Source: JAZDLM01 sp043801895
GTDB lineage: Bacteria; Patescibacteriota; Kazan-3B-28
Direction of reading: 5' to 3'
Assembly: GCA_043801895.1 (NCBI GenBank)
Contig: JAZDLM010000014.1
Coordinates: forward strand, 1-19,733
Length of the DNA stretch: 19,733 nt
The position numbers and the translations under genes were made by a program. This document shows, piece by piece, positions 7,906 to 15,140 of the stretch. The notes beneath the pieces were generated by a model, which saw nothing but the letters and a program-made list of their open reading frames with translations, made no database searches and was not told the origin of the DNA. The stretch's first letter is position 1. Each line of letters starts with the position of its first letter.

Positions 7906-8358
7906 ATGGTCAATCAAACAACGAAATTTGGCAGACTGTGGTGGGCCAAAACTTTTTTGTATATCTTTTGGGCGTTAGTGACCGTGCTGGCATTAACTAC
8001 CGCTACGGCGTTGGGTTGGGGAGTTGTTAAAACTCATGCTGCTCAATTCGGCCTAGGCGATATTGGCATTACCGATCCGGGGGCTAGCAATGTTCCACCA
8101 TTCGAAGAATATCTATGCAATGTGATCTACTATGCCGGAAGCACGGTAGGGATCTTAGCGGTAATTATGATCGTGCTCGCGGGGATTATGTATGCCGCCT
8201 CCACTGGTGGCACAACTGAGTTTGGCAGCGTGACCGTGGCGAAAGAAATGATCATTGCGGCTTTAACTGGCGCGGCGCTGTACATGTTGGGCGCAGCGCT
8301 GCTCGGGCCGTGTGGCGGGAGTGCGACCGGGGGGTGGATCCGTCAATTACTACAATAA
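7906..8358 (+). CDS. VirB2/TrbC-like pilin family membrane protein
   Basis: 150 aa. The chain has an N-terminal hydrophobic segment (about 16-40, possibly a signal anchor), a soluble linker, and two helices (about 73-98 and 113-134) split by a polar loop. The pattern IMIVLAGIMYAASTGG then AKEMIIAALTGAALYMLGAALLG is that of the VirB2/TrbC or pilin-like small proteins common in Patescibacteria near T4SS-type ATPases. Two cysteines (71 and 136) flank the helical hairpin and could pair outside the membrane. It lies alone between topA and uvrA. No SD is seen before the ATG, and the 91-bp upstream gap shows no convincing promoter. A T4SS-like ATPase gene lies near the right edge, which fits a secretion or pilus role. 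The function is inferred from topology. Confidence 0.6.
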   Translation: MVNQTTKFGRLWWAKTFLYIFWALVTVLALTTATALGWGVVKTHAAQFGLGDIGITDPGASNVPPFEEYLCNVIYYAGSTVGILAVIMIVLAGIMYAASTGGTTEFGSVTVAKEMIIAALTGAALYMLGAALLGPCGGSATGGWIRQLLQ

Positions 8359-8417
8359 TTTGGCGGGCTTGAGCTAAATAACTACCAGCTGGTCAATAAT
8401 GCGGCGGTTTTAAGATA

Positions 8418-11306
8418 ATGAGAGACCAAATCGAAATTCGGGGGGCGCGGGAGCACAACCTCAAGAATATTGATGTCAATATTCCCAAAAATAAACTGGT
8501 GGTAATCACTGGCCTATCGGGTTCGGGGAAGAGTTCCCTGGCTTTTGATACCGTTTACGCTGAGGGGAACCGGCGGTATGTTGAATCGCTGTCTGCTTAC
8601 GCTCGGCAGTTTTTAGGCCTAACCAATAAGCCCGATGTCGATACTATTGAGGGCTTGAGCCCGGCAATTTCGATTGATCAAAAATCGTCGTCTTCCAATC
8701 CGCGCTCCACGGTGGGCACTATCACGGAAATTTATGACTATCTTAGATTGCTCTACGCCCGTATCGGTATCCCGCACTGTCCGAAGTGCGGCCGGGTTGT
8801 GGTTAAGCAAAGCATCGACCAGATCATTCAGCAGATCGTTAATCTAAAACTACCCCAAGCGATGATTTTGGCTCCGATCGCAATGGATTGGAAGGGCGAG
8901 TTCAGGCAAGAGTTAGCGGATATCAAAAAAGCCGGTTATGCTCGGGTGATCGTTGACGGTGTTCTGCGAGAGGTTAATGGCGGCATCGCGCTCGACAAAA
9001 ACAAGAAACACACCATCGATGTGGTGGTGGACCGATTGAGCCTGCTGATCTCTAGCCAAGACGATCGTACTCGCTTGGTAGATTCTACCGAAACTGCGCT
9101 CAAACTAGGCGAGGGGAAGCTCAAGGTAATCGATGGAAGCGAGTTGACCGAGGGGGCCCCGGCCGCCCAAAAGGCTAAGGAATGGTTTTTCTCCGAAAAT
9201 CTGGCTTGCCCAACTTGTGACATCAGTATCCCGGCGCTGGAGCCGCGCAACTTCTCGTTCAATAGTCCGCATGGCGCTTGCCCGAAATGTACGGGGTTAG
9301 GAGTGACTATGGATCTCGATCCTGACTTGTTAATGCCGAATCAACGGCTAAGTATTACCGAGGGAGCGATCCGGCCGTGGGGGGCGCACATGGTCAGCGG
9401 CGGCGGTTGGAATTATAAGATCTTGGAAACGGTAGCGAAGAAATATCGTTTTAGTTTGGATGTGCCGGTGGAGAAAATGTCTAAGAAGGCATTGGACATA
9501 ATTTTGTACGGTACGGGAGACGAAAAGGTGGGGGTGCAGTATCAGAGTCCGAATGGCCGACGGGTGGAGTACTCTACTCAATACGAAGGGGTAATCCCCA
9601 ATCTGATGCGGCGCTACAAAGAAACCGACTCGGAGTTTATCCGTTCAGAGATCGAGCAGTATATGGTTAATAAACTATGTCCGGAGTGTCAAGGCGCGCG
9701 ATTGAAGCCGGAGGCACTGGCGGTGACCGTCAGCGACCGATCGATCGTGGGTGTGGCGCGGATGTCGATCCGCGCGGCGGTGGACTTTTTCCACGACCTT
9801 AAGCTAAACGCCCAAGATCAGATTATCGTTCGGCAGGTGCTTAAGGAAATTGGCGAACGACTCAGCTTTTTGCGTAATGTCGGCTTGGAATATTTGACGC
9901 TGGACCGCTCAGCCACTACTTTGTCTGGCGGCGAGGCCCAGCGAATTCGGCTGGCCACTCAAATCGGTTCCGGCTTGTCCGGGGTGATTTACATTCTCGA
10001 TGAGCCATCGATCGGTTTGCACCAGCATGATAATGCTAAGTTGATCGTCACTCTTAAAAAGTTGCGTGAACTTGGCAACACGGTGCTGGTGGTAGAACAC
10101 GACGAAGAAATGATCCGATCGTCTGACTGGGTCATCGACGTTGGCCCGCTGGCGGGCAAGCAGGGCGGCGAAATTGTGGCCGAGGGGACTGTAGCGGCGA
10201 TCGAAAAGAACCCCAAATCACTTACCGGTCAGTATCTCTCGGGTAAACAGAGGATTGATATTCCGAGAAGGCGGCGTGAGCCCAATGGCAAAGCGTTGAA
10301 GATCCTGGGCGCTAGCGAATTCAATTTGAAAAATCTGGATGTCAAAATTCCGCTGCAGATGTTTGTTTGCGTCACGGGACTGTCGGGTTCGGGTAAGTCC
10401 ACTTTGATCAACGAAATTTTGGCCAAGAAGCTGTCCAATGTCTTACACGCGGCGCGTGCGGCAGCGGGTGCGCACAAAGCGATCGAAGGGATTGGCTATC
10501 TGGACAAGGTGATTGACATTGATCAGTCACCGATCGGTCGGAGTCCACGGTCTAACCCAGCCACCTACACGGGGATTTTCACTCACATCCGTGACTTATT
10601 CGCTCAACTACCGGAGGCAAAGATCCGCGGCTACAAGCAGGGGAGATTCTCGTTTAATGTAAAGGGCGGCCGCTGCGAGAATTGTCGGGGGGATGGCGTG
10701 ATCAAGATCGAAATGCATTTCCTGCCCGATGTGTATGTGCCGTGTAGTGTTTGCGAGGGCCGCCGCTACAACAAAGAAACGCTTGAGATCCGCTACAAAG
10801 GCAAGGATGTGGCGGATGTATTAGACATGACTACCGACGAGGCGTCAGAATTTTTCGTTAATATCCCTGCCATTAAAACCAAGCTGGATACTTTGCAGGA
10901 AGTCGGTTTAGGCTACATCAAACTGGGCCAACCGGCAACGCAGCTATCCGGAGGGGAAGCGCAGCGGGTAAAACTAGCGGCTGAATTGTCGCGCCGTGCG
11001 ACTGGCCGCACTTTGTATATTTTAGACGAGCCGACCACCGGATTGCATTTTGAAGACACCAAGAAATTGCTATATGTCTTGCATCGGTTAGTCGATAAGG
11101 GCAACACGGTGCTGGTGATCGAGCATAATCTAGACGTGATTAAAACCGCCGACTGGATCATTGATTTAGGGCCAGAGGGCGGCGATTTGGGAGGAGAAAT
11201 TGTGGCCGAAGGCACGCCGGAACAAGTGGCCAAAGCTAAACAGAGCTATACCGGTCGCTACCTCAGGCTATTGCTGGGGAAAAATCAGGCTAGATCCGCC
11301 TCTTGA
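8418..11306 (+). CDS. uvrA: Excinuclease ABC subunit A
   Basis: 962 aa. UvrA is the damage-sensing ATPase that loads UvrB in nucleotide excision repair. Both ABC modules are complete: Walker A GLSGSGKSS at 32-40 and GLSGSGKST at 654-662; signatures LSGGEAQRIRLA from about 502 and LSGGEAQRVKLA from about 843; and Walker B ILDEPSIGLHQ and ILDEPTTGLHF. The zinc-binding CxxC pairs are present, including CPKCGR near 120, CPTC...CPKC in the first half, and CENC...CSVC in the second. The start MRDQIEIRGAREHNLKNID is typical. No SD precedes it. The gene ends with TGA, showing that TGA is a stop here. A promoter for the next, non-coding unit overlaps its last codons. Confidence 0.98.
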   Translation: MRDQIEIRGAREHNLKNIDVNIPKNKLVVITGLSGSGKSSLAFDTVYAEGNRRYVESLSAYARQFLGLTNKPDVDTIEGLSPAISIDQKSSSSNPRSTVGTITEIYDYLRLLYARIGIPHCPKCGRVVVKQSIDQIIQQIVNLKLPQAMILAPIAMDWKGEFRQELADIKKAGYARVIVDGVLREVNGGIALDKNKKHTIDVVVDRLSLLISSQDDRTRLVDSTETALKLGEGKLKVIDGSELTEGAPAAQKAKEWFFSENLACPTCDISIPALEPRNFSFNSPHGACPKCTGLGVTMDLDPDLLMPNQRLSITEGAIRPWGAHMVSGGGWNYKILETVAKKYRFSLDVPVEKMSKKALDIILYGTGDEKVGVQYQSPNGRRVEYSTQYEGVIPNLMRRYKETDSEFIRSEIEQYMVNKLCPECQGARLKPEALAVTVSDRSIVGVARMSIRAAVDFFHDLKLNAQDQIIVRQVLKEIGERLSFLRNVGLEYLTLDRSATTLSGGEAQRIRLATQIGSGLSGVIYILDEPSIGLHQHDNAKLIVTLKKLRELGNTVLVVEHDEEMIRSSDWVIDVGPLAGKQGGEIVAEGTVAAIEKNPKSLTGQYLSGKQRIDIPRRRREPNGKALKILGASEFNLKNLDVKIPLQMFVCVTGLSGSGKSTLINEILAKKLSNVLHAARAAAGAHKAIEGIGYLDKVIDIDQSPIGRSPRSNPATYTGIFTHIRDLFAQLPEAKIRGYKQGRFSFNVKGGRCENCRGDGVIKIEMHFLPDVYVPCSVCEGRRYNKETLEIRYKGKDVADVLDMTTDEASEFFVNIPAIKTKLDTLQEVGLGYIKLGQPATQLSGGEAQRVKLAAELSRRATGRTLYILDEPTTGLHFEDTKKLLYVLHRLVDKGNTVLVIEHNLDVIKTADWIIDLGPEGGDLGGEIVAEGTPEQVAKAKQSYTGRYLRLLLGKNQARSAS

Positions 11307-11330
11307 CGAAAATCTTGGCTGTGATAGACT
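11303..11330 (+). promoter_or_regulatory. Sigma70-type promoter of the long structured RNA
   Basis: TTGACG (11303-11308), a 16-bp spacer and TAGACT (11325-11330). The -35 box overlaps the uvrA stop codon. Predicted transcription start is near 11337. Confidence 0.6.
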
Positions 11331-11336
11331 GTCCGT

Positions 11337-11796
11337 GTTTGTGTCGTCTCCCAAATCTCGAGACGGGAGGCAAGAGGCACATGTAACGTTACACTTGCGG
11401 TTTAGGTTTACCTAGACGAGCTCCGGGCTTGTCGGTGAGGAGCGGTCTGGGATTTCCCCCCAGGCTGATTCCAGGGTGCTACCCTTCCGTCTCTCTGTCG
11501 AATTCTCGACAGACCTCAGTTAGAGGATACTACAGCCCCACTCGGGCCCTAAGTAGGCGTCTTAGGGGGTGGTGTGGCCCAACGCGTTGGATCGTCTCGT
11601 TTTTCGGCCGAAAGCAGCCATGCCTCTAGGCATGGCCGACAAGTATTCTTGGGAGAGCGAACCGGCGCCGGGGAAAACCGGCCACAGATACCACACCGAA
11701 ACAGCCCCGAGCACGCTCGGGCGCAACTCCGCCGCAAGATCAGCCGGCCCCCAAGGAAGGGGGTCGGGCCTCCCCTCCGGGGGAGGCTTTTTCTTT
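11337..11796 (+). ncRNA. Structured RNA of about 460 nt, family not recognised
   Basis: The stretch runs from a sigma70-like promoter to a strong terminator, and no SD-led coding frame fills it. It is dense in perfect hairpins: TCTGTCGA/TCGACAGA (11494-11513), CCCTAAG/CTTAGGG (11547-11567), GCCATGCCT/AGGCATGGC (11617-11636) and CCCGAGC/GCTCGGG (11706-11721). CCGGCCCCC/GGGGGTCGG lies just before the terminator. There are self-complementary stretches TGTAACGTTACA (11382-11393) and CCAACGCGTTGG (11579-11590). GGTGTGG (11571-11577) can pair over distance with CCACACC (11690-11696). Size suggests a housekeeping RNA, but I do not see the GGAAAGUC core of RNase P RNA, the tRNA-like T-arm and CCA end of tmRNA, or the GGAAG/AGCAGC loop of SRP RNA. 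A divergent member of one of these, or a new RNA, are both possible. Confidence 0.6.
11768..11796 (+). terminator. Intrinsic terminator of the long structured RNA
   Basis: GCCTCCCC (11768-11775), a TCCG tetraloop and GGGGAGGC (11780-11787), then TTTTTCTTT. It is oriented for the plus strand only. Confidence 0.9.
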
Positions 11797-11822
11797 GTGT
11801 TAATTAATGCCCGATCTATAAT
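11795..11822 (+). promoter_or_regulatory. Promoter of the small RNA upstream of uvrC
   Basis: A perfect TATAAT (11817-11822) lies 16 bp after TTGTGT (11795-11800). Predicted start is near 11829. The -35 box overlaps the tail of the preceding terminator. Confidence 0.55.
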
Positions 11823-11828
11823 CAGGTT

Positions 11829-11929
11829 GCCCATCGTTTATTTTTCGCAGCGGCGATGGGTGTCTTGGGAGAACCTCTTCGCTATTCCGCTAGTGAAGGG
11901 ACGGGAGCCCAGCCGGGTTCCCGTTTTTC
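11829..11929 (+). ncRNA. Small structured RNA of about 100 nt before uvrC
   Basis: Three hairpins occur in a row: CCCATCG...CGATGGG, then CTTCGCTA/TAGTGAAG with one G-T pair and a 6-nt loop, then a 10-bp terminator stem. The unit has its own -10 and terminator. It has no SD-led ORF. It could be an independent small RNA or, if some transcripts read through, an attenuating leader of uvrC. The family was not recognised. Confidence 0.5.
11901..11928 (+). terminator. Intrinsic terminator between the small RNA and uvrC
   Basis: ACGGGAGCCC (11901-11910), loop AGCC, GGGTTCCCGT (11915-11924), followed by a T run. This is a 10-bp stem with one G-T pair. It ends about 43 nt before the uvrC start. Confidence 0.85.
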
Positions 11930-11958
11930 TTGCTGACCAGCGGACCGGTGATCTAACT

Positions 11959-11964
11959 TATAAT
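11959..11964 (+). promoter_or_regulatory. -10 element placing uvrC transcription at its start codon
   Basis: A perfect TATAAT ends 7 nt before the ATG at 11972, so initiation at the usual distance would give a leaderless mRNA. The -35 region is weak (TGACCA at 11934-11939, 19-bp spacer). Confidence 0.5.
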
Positions 11965-11971
11965 GAGACTA

Positions 11972-13762
11972 ATGGCGAACCGATCTCCAATTAATCTGGC
12001 GACCATCTCGATCAAGCCCGGCGTGTATTTGATGAAAAACCAGGCGGGCGAAGTTTTGTATGTGGGGAAAGCAAAAAATCTGAAAAAACGGCTAACAAGT
12101 TATTTTAAGGGGTCAGGGGTTAGGGGGCAGGGATTAGGGAGTGGAATGTCACCAAAGACGCGAGCGTTGGTTGAGCGGATCCACAAGGTCGATACCGTCG
12201 CGGTAGCGAATGAAGTAGAAGCGCTCATTTTGGAAAACGAGCTGATTAAGAAACATCGGCCACCGTTCAATGTGGTGATGCGGGACGACAAAAGTTATTT
12301 GTACATTCGAATTACGGTTAATGAAGAATTTCCGCGGATTTTGCTGGCGAGAAAGGTAGCGAAGGACGGGGCCAGGTATTTCGGGCCGTACGCCAGTTCT
12401 GGGCCGGTCTACGAAGTACTGAAATTGATCCAGCGGACTTTCCCGCTATGCAGTTCGGAACAGCGGGTCAGCGGGTCAGCGGGTAAGCGGGTTAGCAGAC
12501 GAGCGTGTATGAATTATCATTTAAAGATTTGCCCTGGAGTGTGCGTTGGAAAAGTTAAGTCGAAAGAATACCACAAGACCATCAAGCAAGTGGCGCAGTT
12601 CTTACACGGCAACTATCCACCGGTGATTCAGGGGCTGAAAAAACAGATGGCCAAATTCTCGGCTAAGAAAGAGTTTGAACGGGCGGCACGAATTCAGGAC
12701 GGATTAAAGGCGCTGGAGGCGATTAATGAGCGTCAAAATATAGTAAAGACTAACCCCTCAGTCAGCGAAGACGCGATCGGCGTAGCGCGAGAATTGAATA
12801 AGGCAATGGTGGTGCTGTTACAGGTTCGATCTGGGAAATTGATCAATCAACAACAGTATGCGATCGATACAAAGTACGAAACGGAATTGCCTGAAATTTT
12901 GGCGGGATTTTTGCGGGACTACTATAGTGAAGCGGCCGATCTGCCGAAAATGATCTTATTACCGGAGATGATTGAAGAAAGTAAATCTTTTGAAAAATGG
13001 CTGGCGGATTTGACCGGTAAAAAGATAGGGCTCAGTGTCCCAACTAGAGGACGACAGTGGGCGATCGTGCGATTGGCGCAATCGAACGCAGAAATGAAAT
13101 TTAATCAGATATCCGGTCGGTGGCACTTGGAAAAATTAGTGGCCACCGAAGGGGTGGACGGGCTAAAGAAGATTTTGAAATTAAAAAAGTTGGAACGGAT
13201 CGAGGCGTATGATGCCTCTAATTTACAGGGAACGGATGCAGTTGGGGCGATGGTGGTATGGGAGAAAGGAATGATGGATAAGAAACAATATCGCCGGTTC
13301 AAAATAAAAACTGTAACCGGACCGAATGATTTTGCAAGTTTGGCGGAAGTGCTGAAAAGACGATTTGCATATCTTTCCTCTCCCGTCATTCCTGCGGAAG
13401 CGGGAATCCAGACCGAAAACAAAAAACAAGGTGGTCTCTCGGTTCCTCGGGGTGGCAAACTGAAAAACGAGAGCTTTTCAGTTTTACCAGATGTGGTTTT
13501 AATTGACGGCGGCAAAGGACAGGTGAATACGGTCGCAAAAGTGTTGAAGGGATTTAGAATAGCGGTGATCGGAATTGTCAAAGGCAGCCATAGTCGCACG
13601 AAAGCCAGAGACGATTTGGTAACTGTGACCGGTGTAAAAATACTACTCAACAATTCGCCGACCAAGATTTTGTTGCAGAATATCCGTGATGAGGCCCATC
13701 GGTTTGCAATTGCCTATCACACCCATTTACGCGGGAAGCGCATGACTCAACCGAAAATTTAG
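11972..13762 (+). CDS. uvrC: Excinuclease ABC subunit C, with in-frame repeat insertions and no HhH tail
   Basis: 596 aa from ATG 11972; an ATG at 11963 is in frame but overlaps the -10 box. UvrC makes the two incisions around damage. The GIY-YIG nuclease domain is N-terminal (PGVYLMKNQAGEVLYVGKAK, later EALILENELIKKHRP). The four cysteines usual for the UvrC iron-sulfur cluster are kept (C160, C179, C187, C191), but the first spacing is 18 residues rather than about 11. A UVR motif lies near 230-257. The RNase H-like domain has YDASNLQGTDAVGAM, LIDGGKGQ and RDEAHRFA. Three extra segments are encoded by repeat-like DNA: near residues 46-57, 164-174 and 471-481. The chain stops at GKRMTQPKI, where most UvrC proteins continue into a (HhH)2 DNA-binding region; no such sequence follows in another frame. 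Confidence 0.95.
   Translation: MANRSPINLATISIKPGVYLMKNQAGEVLYVGKAKNLKKRLTSYFKGSGVRGQGLGSGMSPKTRALVERIHKVDTVAVANEVEALILENELIKKHRPPFNVVMRDDKSYLYIRITVNEEFPRILLARKVAKDGARYFGPYASSGPVYEVLKLIQRTFPLCSSEQRVSGSAGKRVSRRACMNYHLKICPGVCVGKVKSKEYHKTIKQVAQFLHGNYPPVIQGLKKQMAKFSAKKEFERAARIQDGLKALEAINERQNIVKTNPSVSEDAIGVARELNKAMVVLLQVRSGKLINQQQYAIDTKYETELPEILAGFLRDYYSEAADLPKMILLPEMIEESKSFEKWLADLTGKKIGLSVPTRGRQWAIVRLAQSNAEMKFNQISGRWHLEKLVATEGVDGLKKILKLKKLERIEAYDASNLQGTDAVGAMVVWEKGMMDKKQYRRFKIKTVTGPNDFASLAEVLKRRFAYLSSPVIPAEAGIQTENKKQGGLSVPRGGKLKNESFSVLPDVVLIDGGKGQVNTVAKVLKGFRIAVIGIVKGSHSRTKARDDLVTVTGVKILLNNSPTKILLQNIRDEAHRFAIAYHTHLRGKRMTQPKI
12109..12141 (+). repeat. G-rich TTAGGG-like repeat inside uvrC
   Basis: Five runs of three to five G are separated by TCA, TTA, CA and ATTA. 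It fits a G-quadruplex pattern and encodes GSGVRGQGLGSG-like residues after the GIY-YIG start. A related sequence occurs on the other strand at 15050-15080. Confidence 0.7.
12461..12492 (+). repeat. Octamer tandem repeat inside uvrC
   Basis: Three exact CAGCGGGT copies and one AAGCGGGT, 32 nt in all. The 8-nt period shifts the frame at each copy, giving RVSGSAGKRVS between the first two cluster cysteines. Confidence 0.85.
13384..13412 (+). repeat. dRS3-like palindromic repeat inside uvrC
   Basis: ATTCCTGC (13388-13395), loop GGAA, GCGGGAAT (13400-13407), flanked by CGTC and CCAG. The encoded PVIPAEAGIQ peptide is a recurring product of such ATTCC...GGAAT dispersed palindromes in many bacteria. 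It sits in frame before the IDGGKGQ block. Confidence 0.75.
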
Positions 13763-13798
13763 ACATAGGGAAATCGGCTCTGGGAACAGACTTTTAGC

Positions 13799-13827
13799 TT
13801 GACGGGAAAGACGCGAGGCGGTATAGT
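13799..13827 (+). promoter_or_regulatory. Promoter of the polyprenyl-synthetase-like gene
   Basis: TTGACG (13799-13804), a 17-bp spacer and TATAGT (13822-13827). Predicted start is near 13834, giving a leader of about 75 nt. In that leader CTTGAA (13845-13850) could pair with TTCAAG (13895-13900) and cover the SD. Confidence 0.75.
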
Positions 13828-13908
13828 GCCGGTAGCTTTGCAATCTTGAAATTCAACCTTGGCGGGAGGAACGCCACTGTCGGAGAATCTTCGTTCAAGG
13901 AGTTGAAA

Positions 13909-14976
13909 ATGCGTCGCACGACCAAGTCCCTGATGCAGAAAGCGGCTGTTGCTGCGGATAGTTTCGCGTTACGGCAGTCCTCGCTATCTGGGCCGGCTGC
14001 GCGCTATTTGCCTGCGCTTCGCGCTGGTCAGCTGAAGCAACGCTCAGCGCTTGGCCTCCTGGTATATCGACTAGTAGCTAAACCGGAGGAGTGGGAGAAG
14101 GCGAACGCATTGCTTGCTCCCATCTTTGGCTTTATGGAAGTTTCTACGGCGGCAACATACGTTCTGGATGACATTATTGATAGCCAGCCGGAGAGAGACG
14201 GAGAACCGGCGACCCATATCAAGTTTGGTGTACCAGATGCGATCATCGCGGGCGGTATCCAGACCTTTGCGGCGCTGGGTATGCTCGATGCCCCTGACAC
14301 TTGGGGCAACATTAAGGCCCAGTTGTTAAAGCTGGGCGTTGATATGTGGCAGACCCTCTGGCAGGGCGAAGAGCATAACGAGCGTATGACGCACCCGGTC
14401 ACCGTTCGTGAGTACATCCTGCGCTGTTATGAGATATGCGGCGTGATGTATGAGACAGTGGCGACAATGGTAACCATTGTCGCCCTCCATGATCCCCTGG
14501 CTGCGGATTCTCAGACATGGTGTGCCCGTGAGCTGGGTAGGTATTTCGGTATTGCGGTCATGATCCGTAACGATCTGACCTGCTTTGTACCGGAAGATGT
14601 CATGCGCAGGCGTTCCAAAGCATTGGCTCGGCCAGCCGGAGAAGATGTTAAGAAAGGACTTTACACTTACCCTGTACTCTATGCTATCCGACATGCCAGT
14701 TCGCCTCAGCGCCGCATAATTCGAGGACTACTGGGCGAACCGGAGATAACAGCCGAGGAGCTGGCAGTGCTTACGCAAGTGCTGGAAGAGACAGGAGCTA
14801 TCCGCGCTACCCTCGACCTGATCACTCGATACAAGAAGAAGTGTCAGGAGATGGTGAATGTGTTGGCTCTGGCCGGACATCAGGTTGGCTCGACGGCGGG
14901 GGCCGCCGATGACCTCCGAGCGTTTATTGAGTGTCTGGAGAATATGCGCAGCGGATACTTTGTATCTCTCGGGTGA
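13909..14976 (+). CDS. Divergent polyprenyl synthetase-like protein
   Basis: 355 aa from ATG 13909, chosen for AAGGAG (13897-13902) 6 nt upstream; a TTG at 13846 is in frame but has no SD. The chain is all-helical in character. The first aspartate-rich motif is present (LDDIIDSQPERDGEPATH, D87-D88-x-x-D91), followed by KFGVPDAIIAGG, as in class I trans-isoprenyl diphosphate synthases. The usual RRG after the motif reads ERDG. The second motif is degenerate: MIRNDLTCF in place of a DDxxD form. The Lys-rich GEDVKKGLYTYPVLYA block is recognisable. Known members condense allylic diphosphates with IPP. Here the altered second motif means activity is uncertain; a class I terpene-synthase-like or non-catalytic role is possible. 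It is a single-gene unit with its own promoter and terminator, and no other isoprenoid gene is in view. Confidence 0.7.
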   Translation: MRRTTKSLMQKAAVAADSFALRQSSLSGPAARYLPALRAGQLKQRSALGLLVYRLVAKPEEWEKANALLAPIFGFMEVSTAATYVLDDIIDSQPERDGEPATHIKFGVPDAIIAGGIQTFAALGMLDAPDTWGNIKAQLLKLGVDMWQTLWQGEEHNERMTHPVTVREYILRCYEICGVMYETVATMVTIVALHDPLAADSQTWCARELGRYFGIAVMIRNDLTCFVPEDVMRRRSKALARPAGEDVKKGLYTYPVLYAIRHASSPQRRIIRGLLGEPEITAEELAVLTQVLEETGAIRATLDLITRYKKKCQEMVNVLALAGHQVGSTAGAADDLRAFIECLENMRSGYFVSLG

Positions 14977-14994
14977 GTGTGTCCGAGATCCATT

Positions 14995-15022
14995 GAGAGC
15001 CTATGTAAACGGCTCTCTTTTT
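14995..15022 (+). terminator. Terminator of the polyprenyl-synthetase-like gene
   Basis: GAGAGCC (14995-15001), a 9-nt loop and GGCTCTC (15011-15017), followed by a T run. Confidence 0.85.
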
Positions 15023-15049
15023 ATATTGGTGGCAAGGGCTGTCTCTCTA

Positions 15050-15080
15050 AACCCTAACCCCTAAGCTTTAATCCCTAACT
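15050..15080 (-). repeat. TTAGGG-like repeat abutting a promoter
   Basis: Read on the minus strand it contains TTAGGGATTA and TTAGGGGTTAGGG, like the G-rich insert in uvrC. It ends just before the -35 box of the next gene. Confidence 0.55.
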
Positions 15081-15081
15081 C

Positions 15082-15110
15082 TTGACTTCGAGTGGCTAAT
15101 TTGCTAGTCT
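15082..15110 (+). promoter_or_regulatory. Promoter of the DUF218-like gene
   Basis: TTGACT (15082-15087), a 17-bp spacer and TAGTCT (15105-15110). Predicted start is near 15117, with a short leader that carries GGAGGTGG. Confidence 0.65.
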
Positions 15111-15140
15111 GGGCACAGGAAACCACGGAGGTGGTGAATC

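Noticed and set aside
8418..11306. Recoded TGA (as in Gracilibacteria/Absconditabacteria)
   Set aside because: uvrA ends at TGA exactly where the family should end, and the other genes show no in-frame TGA.
11337..11796. RNase P RNA, tmRNA or SRP RNA on either strand
   Set aside because: Size fits, but the GGAAAGUC core, a TTCRA T-arm with CCA end, and the GGAAG/AGCAGC loop were not found. A minus-strand GGGGGGAAA resemblance to RNase P stands alone, and the terminator points to the plus strand. A covariance search could overturn this.
11569..11994. 141-aa open frame across the two RNA units
   Set aside because: It crosses two terminators and several perfect hairpins, has no SD, and overlaps the uvrC start. 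Its peptide has no recognisable domain.
12461..12492. CRISPR-like array
   Set aside because: The units are 8 nt and contiguous, with no spacers, and they lie within a coding frame.
13105..13665. 186-aa minus-strand open frame inside uvrC
   Set aside because: It is antisense to well-conserved UvrC blocks and has low-complexity composition typical of a shadow frame.
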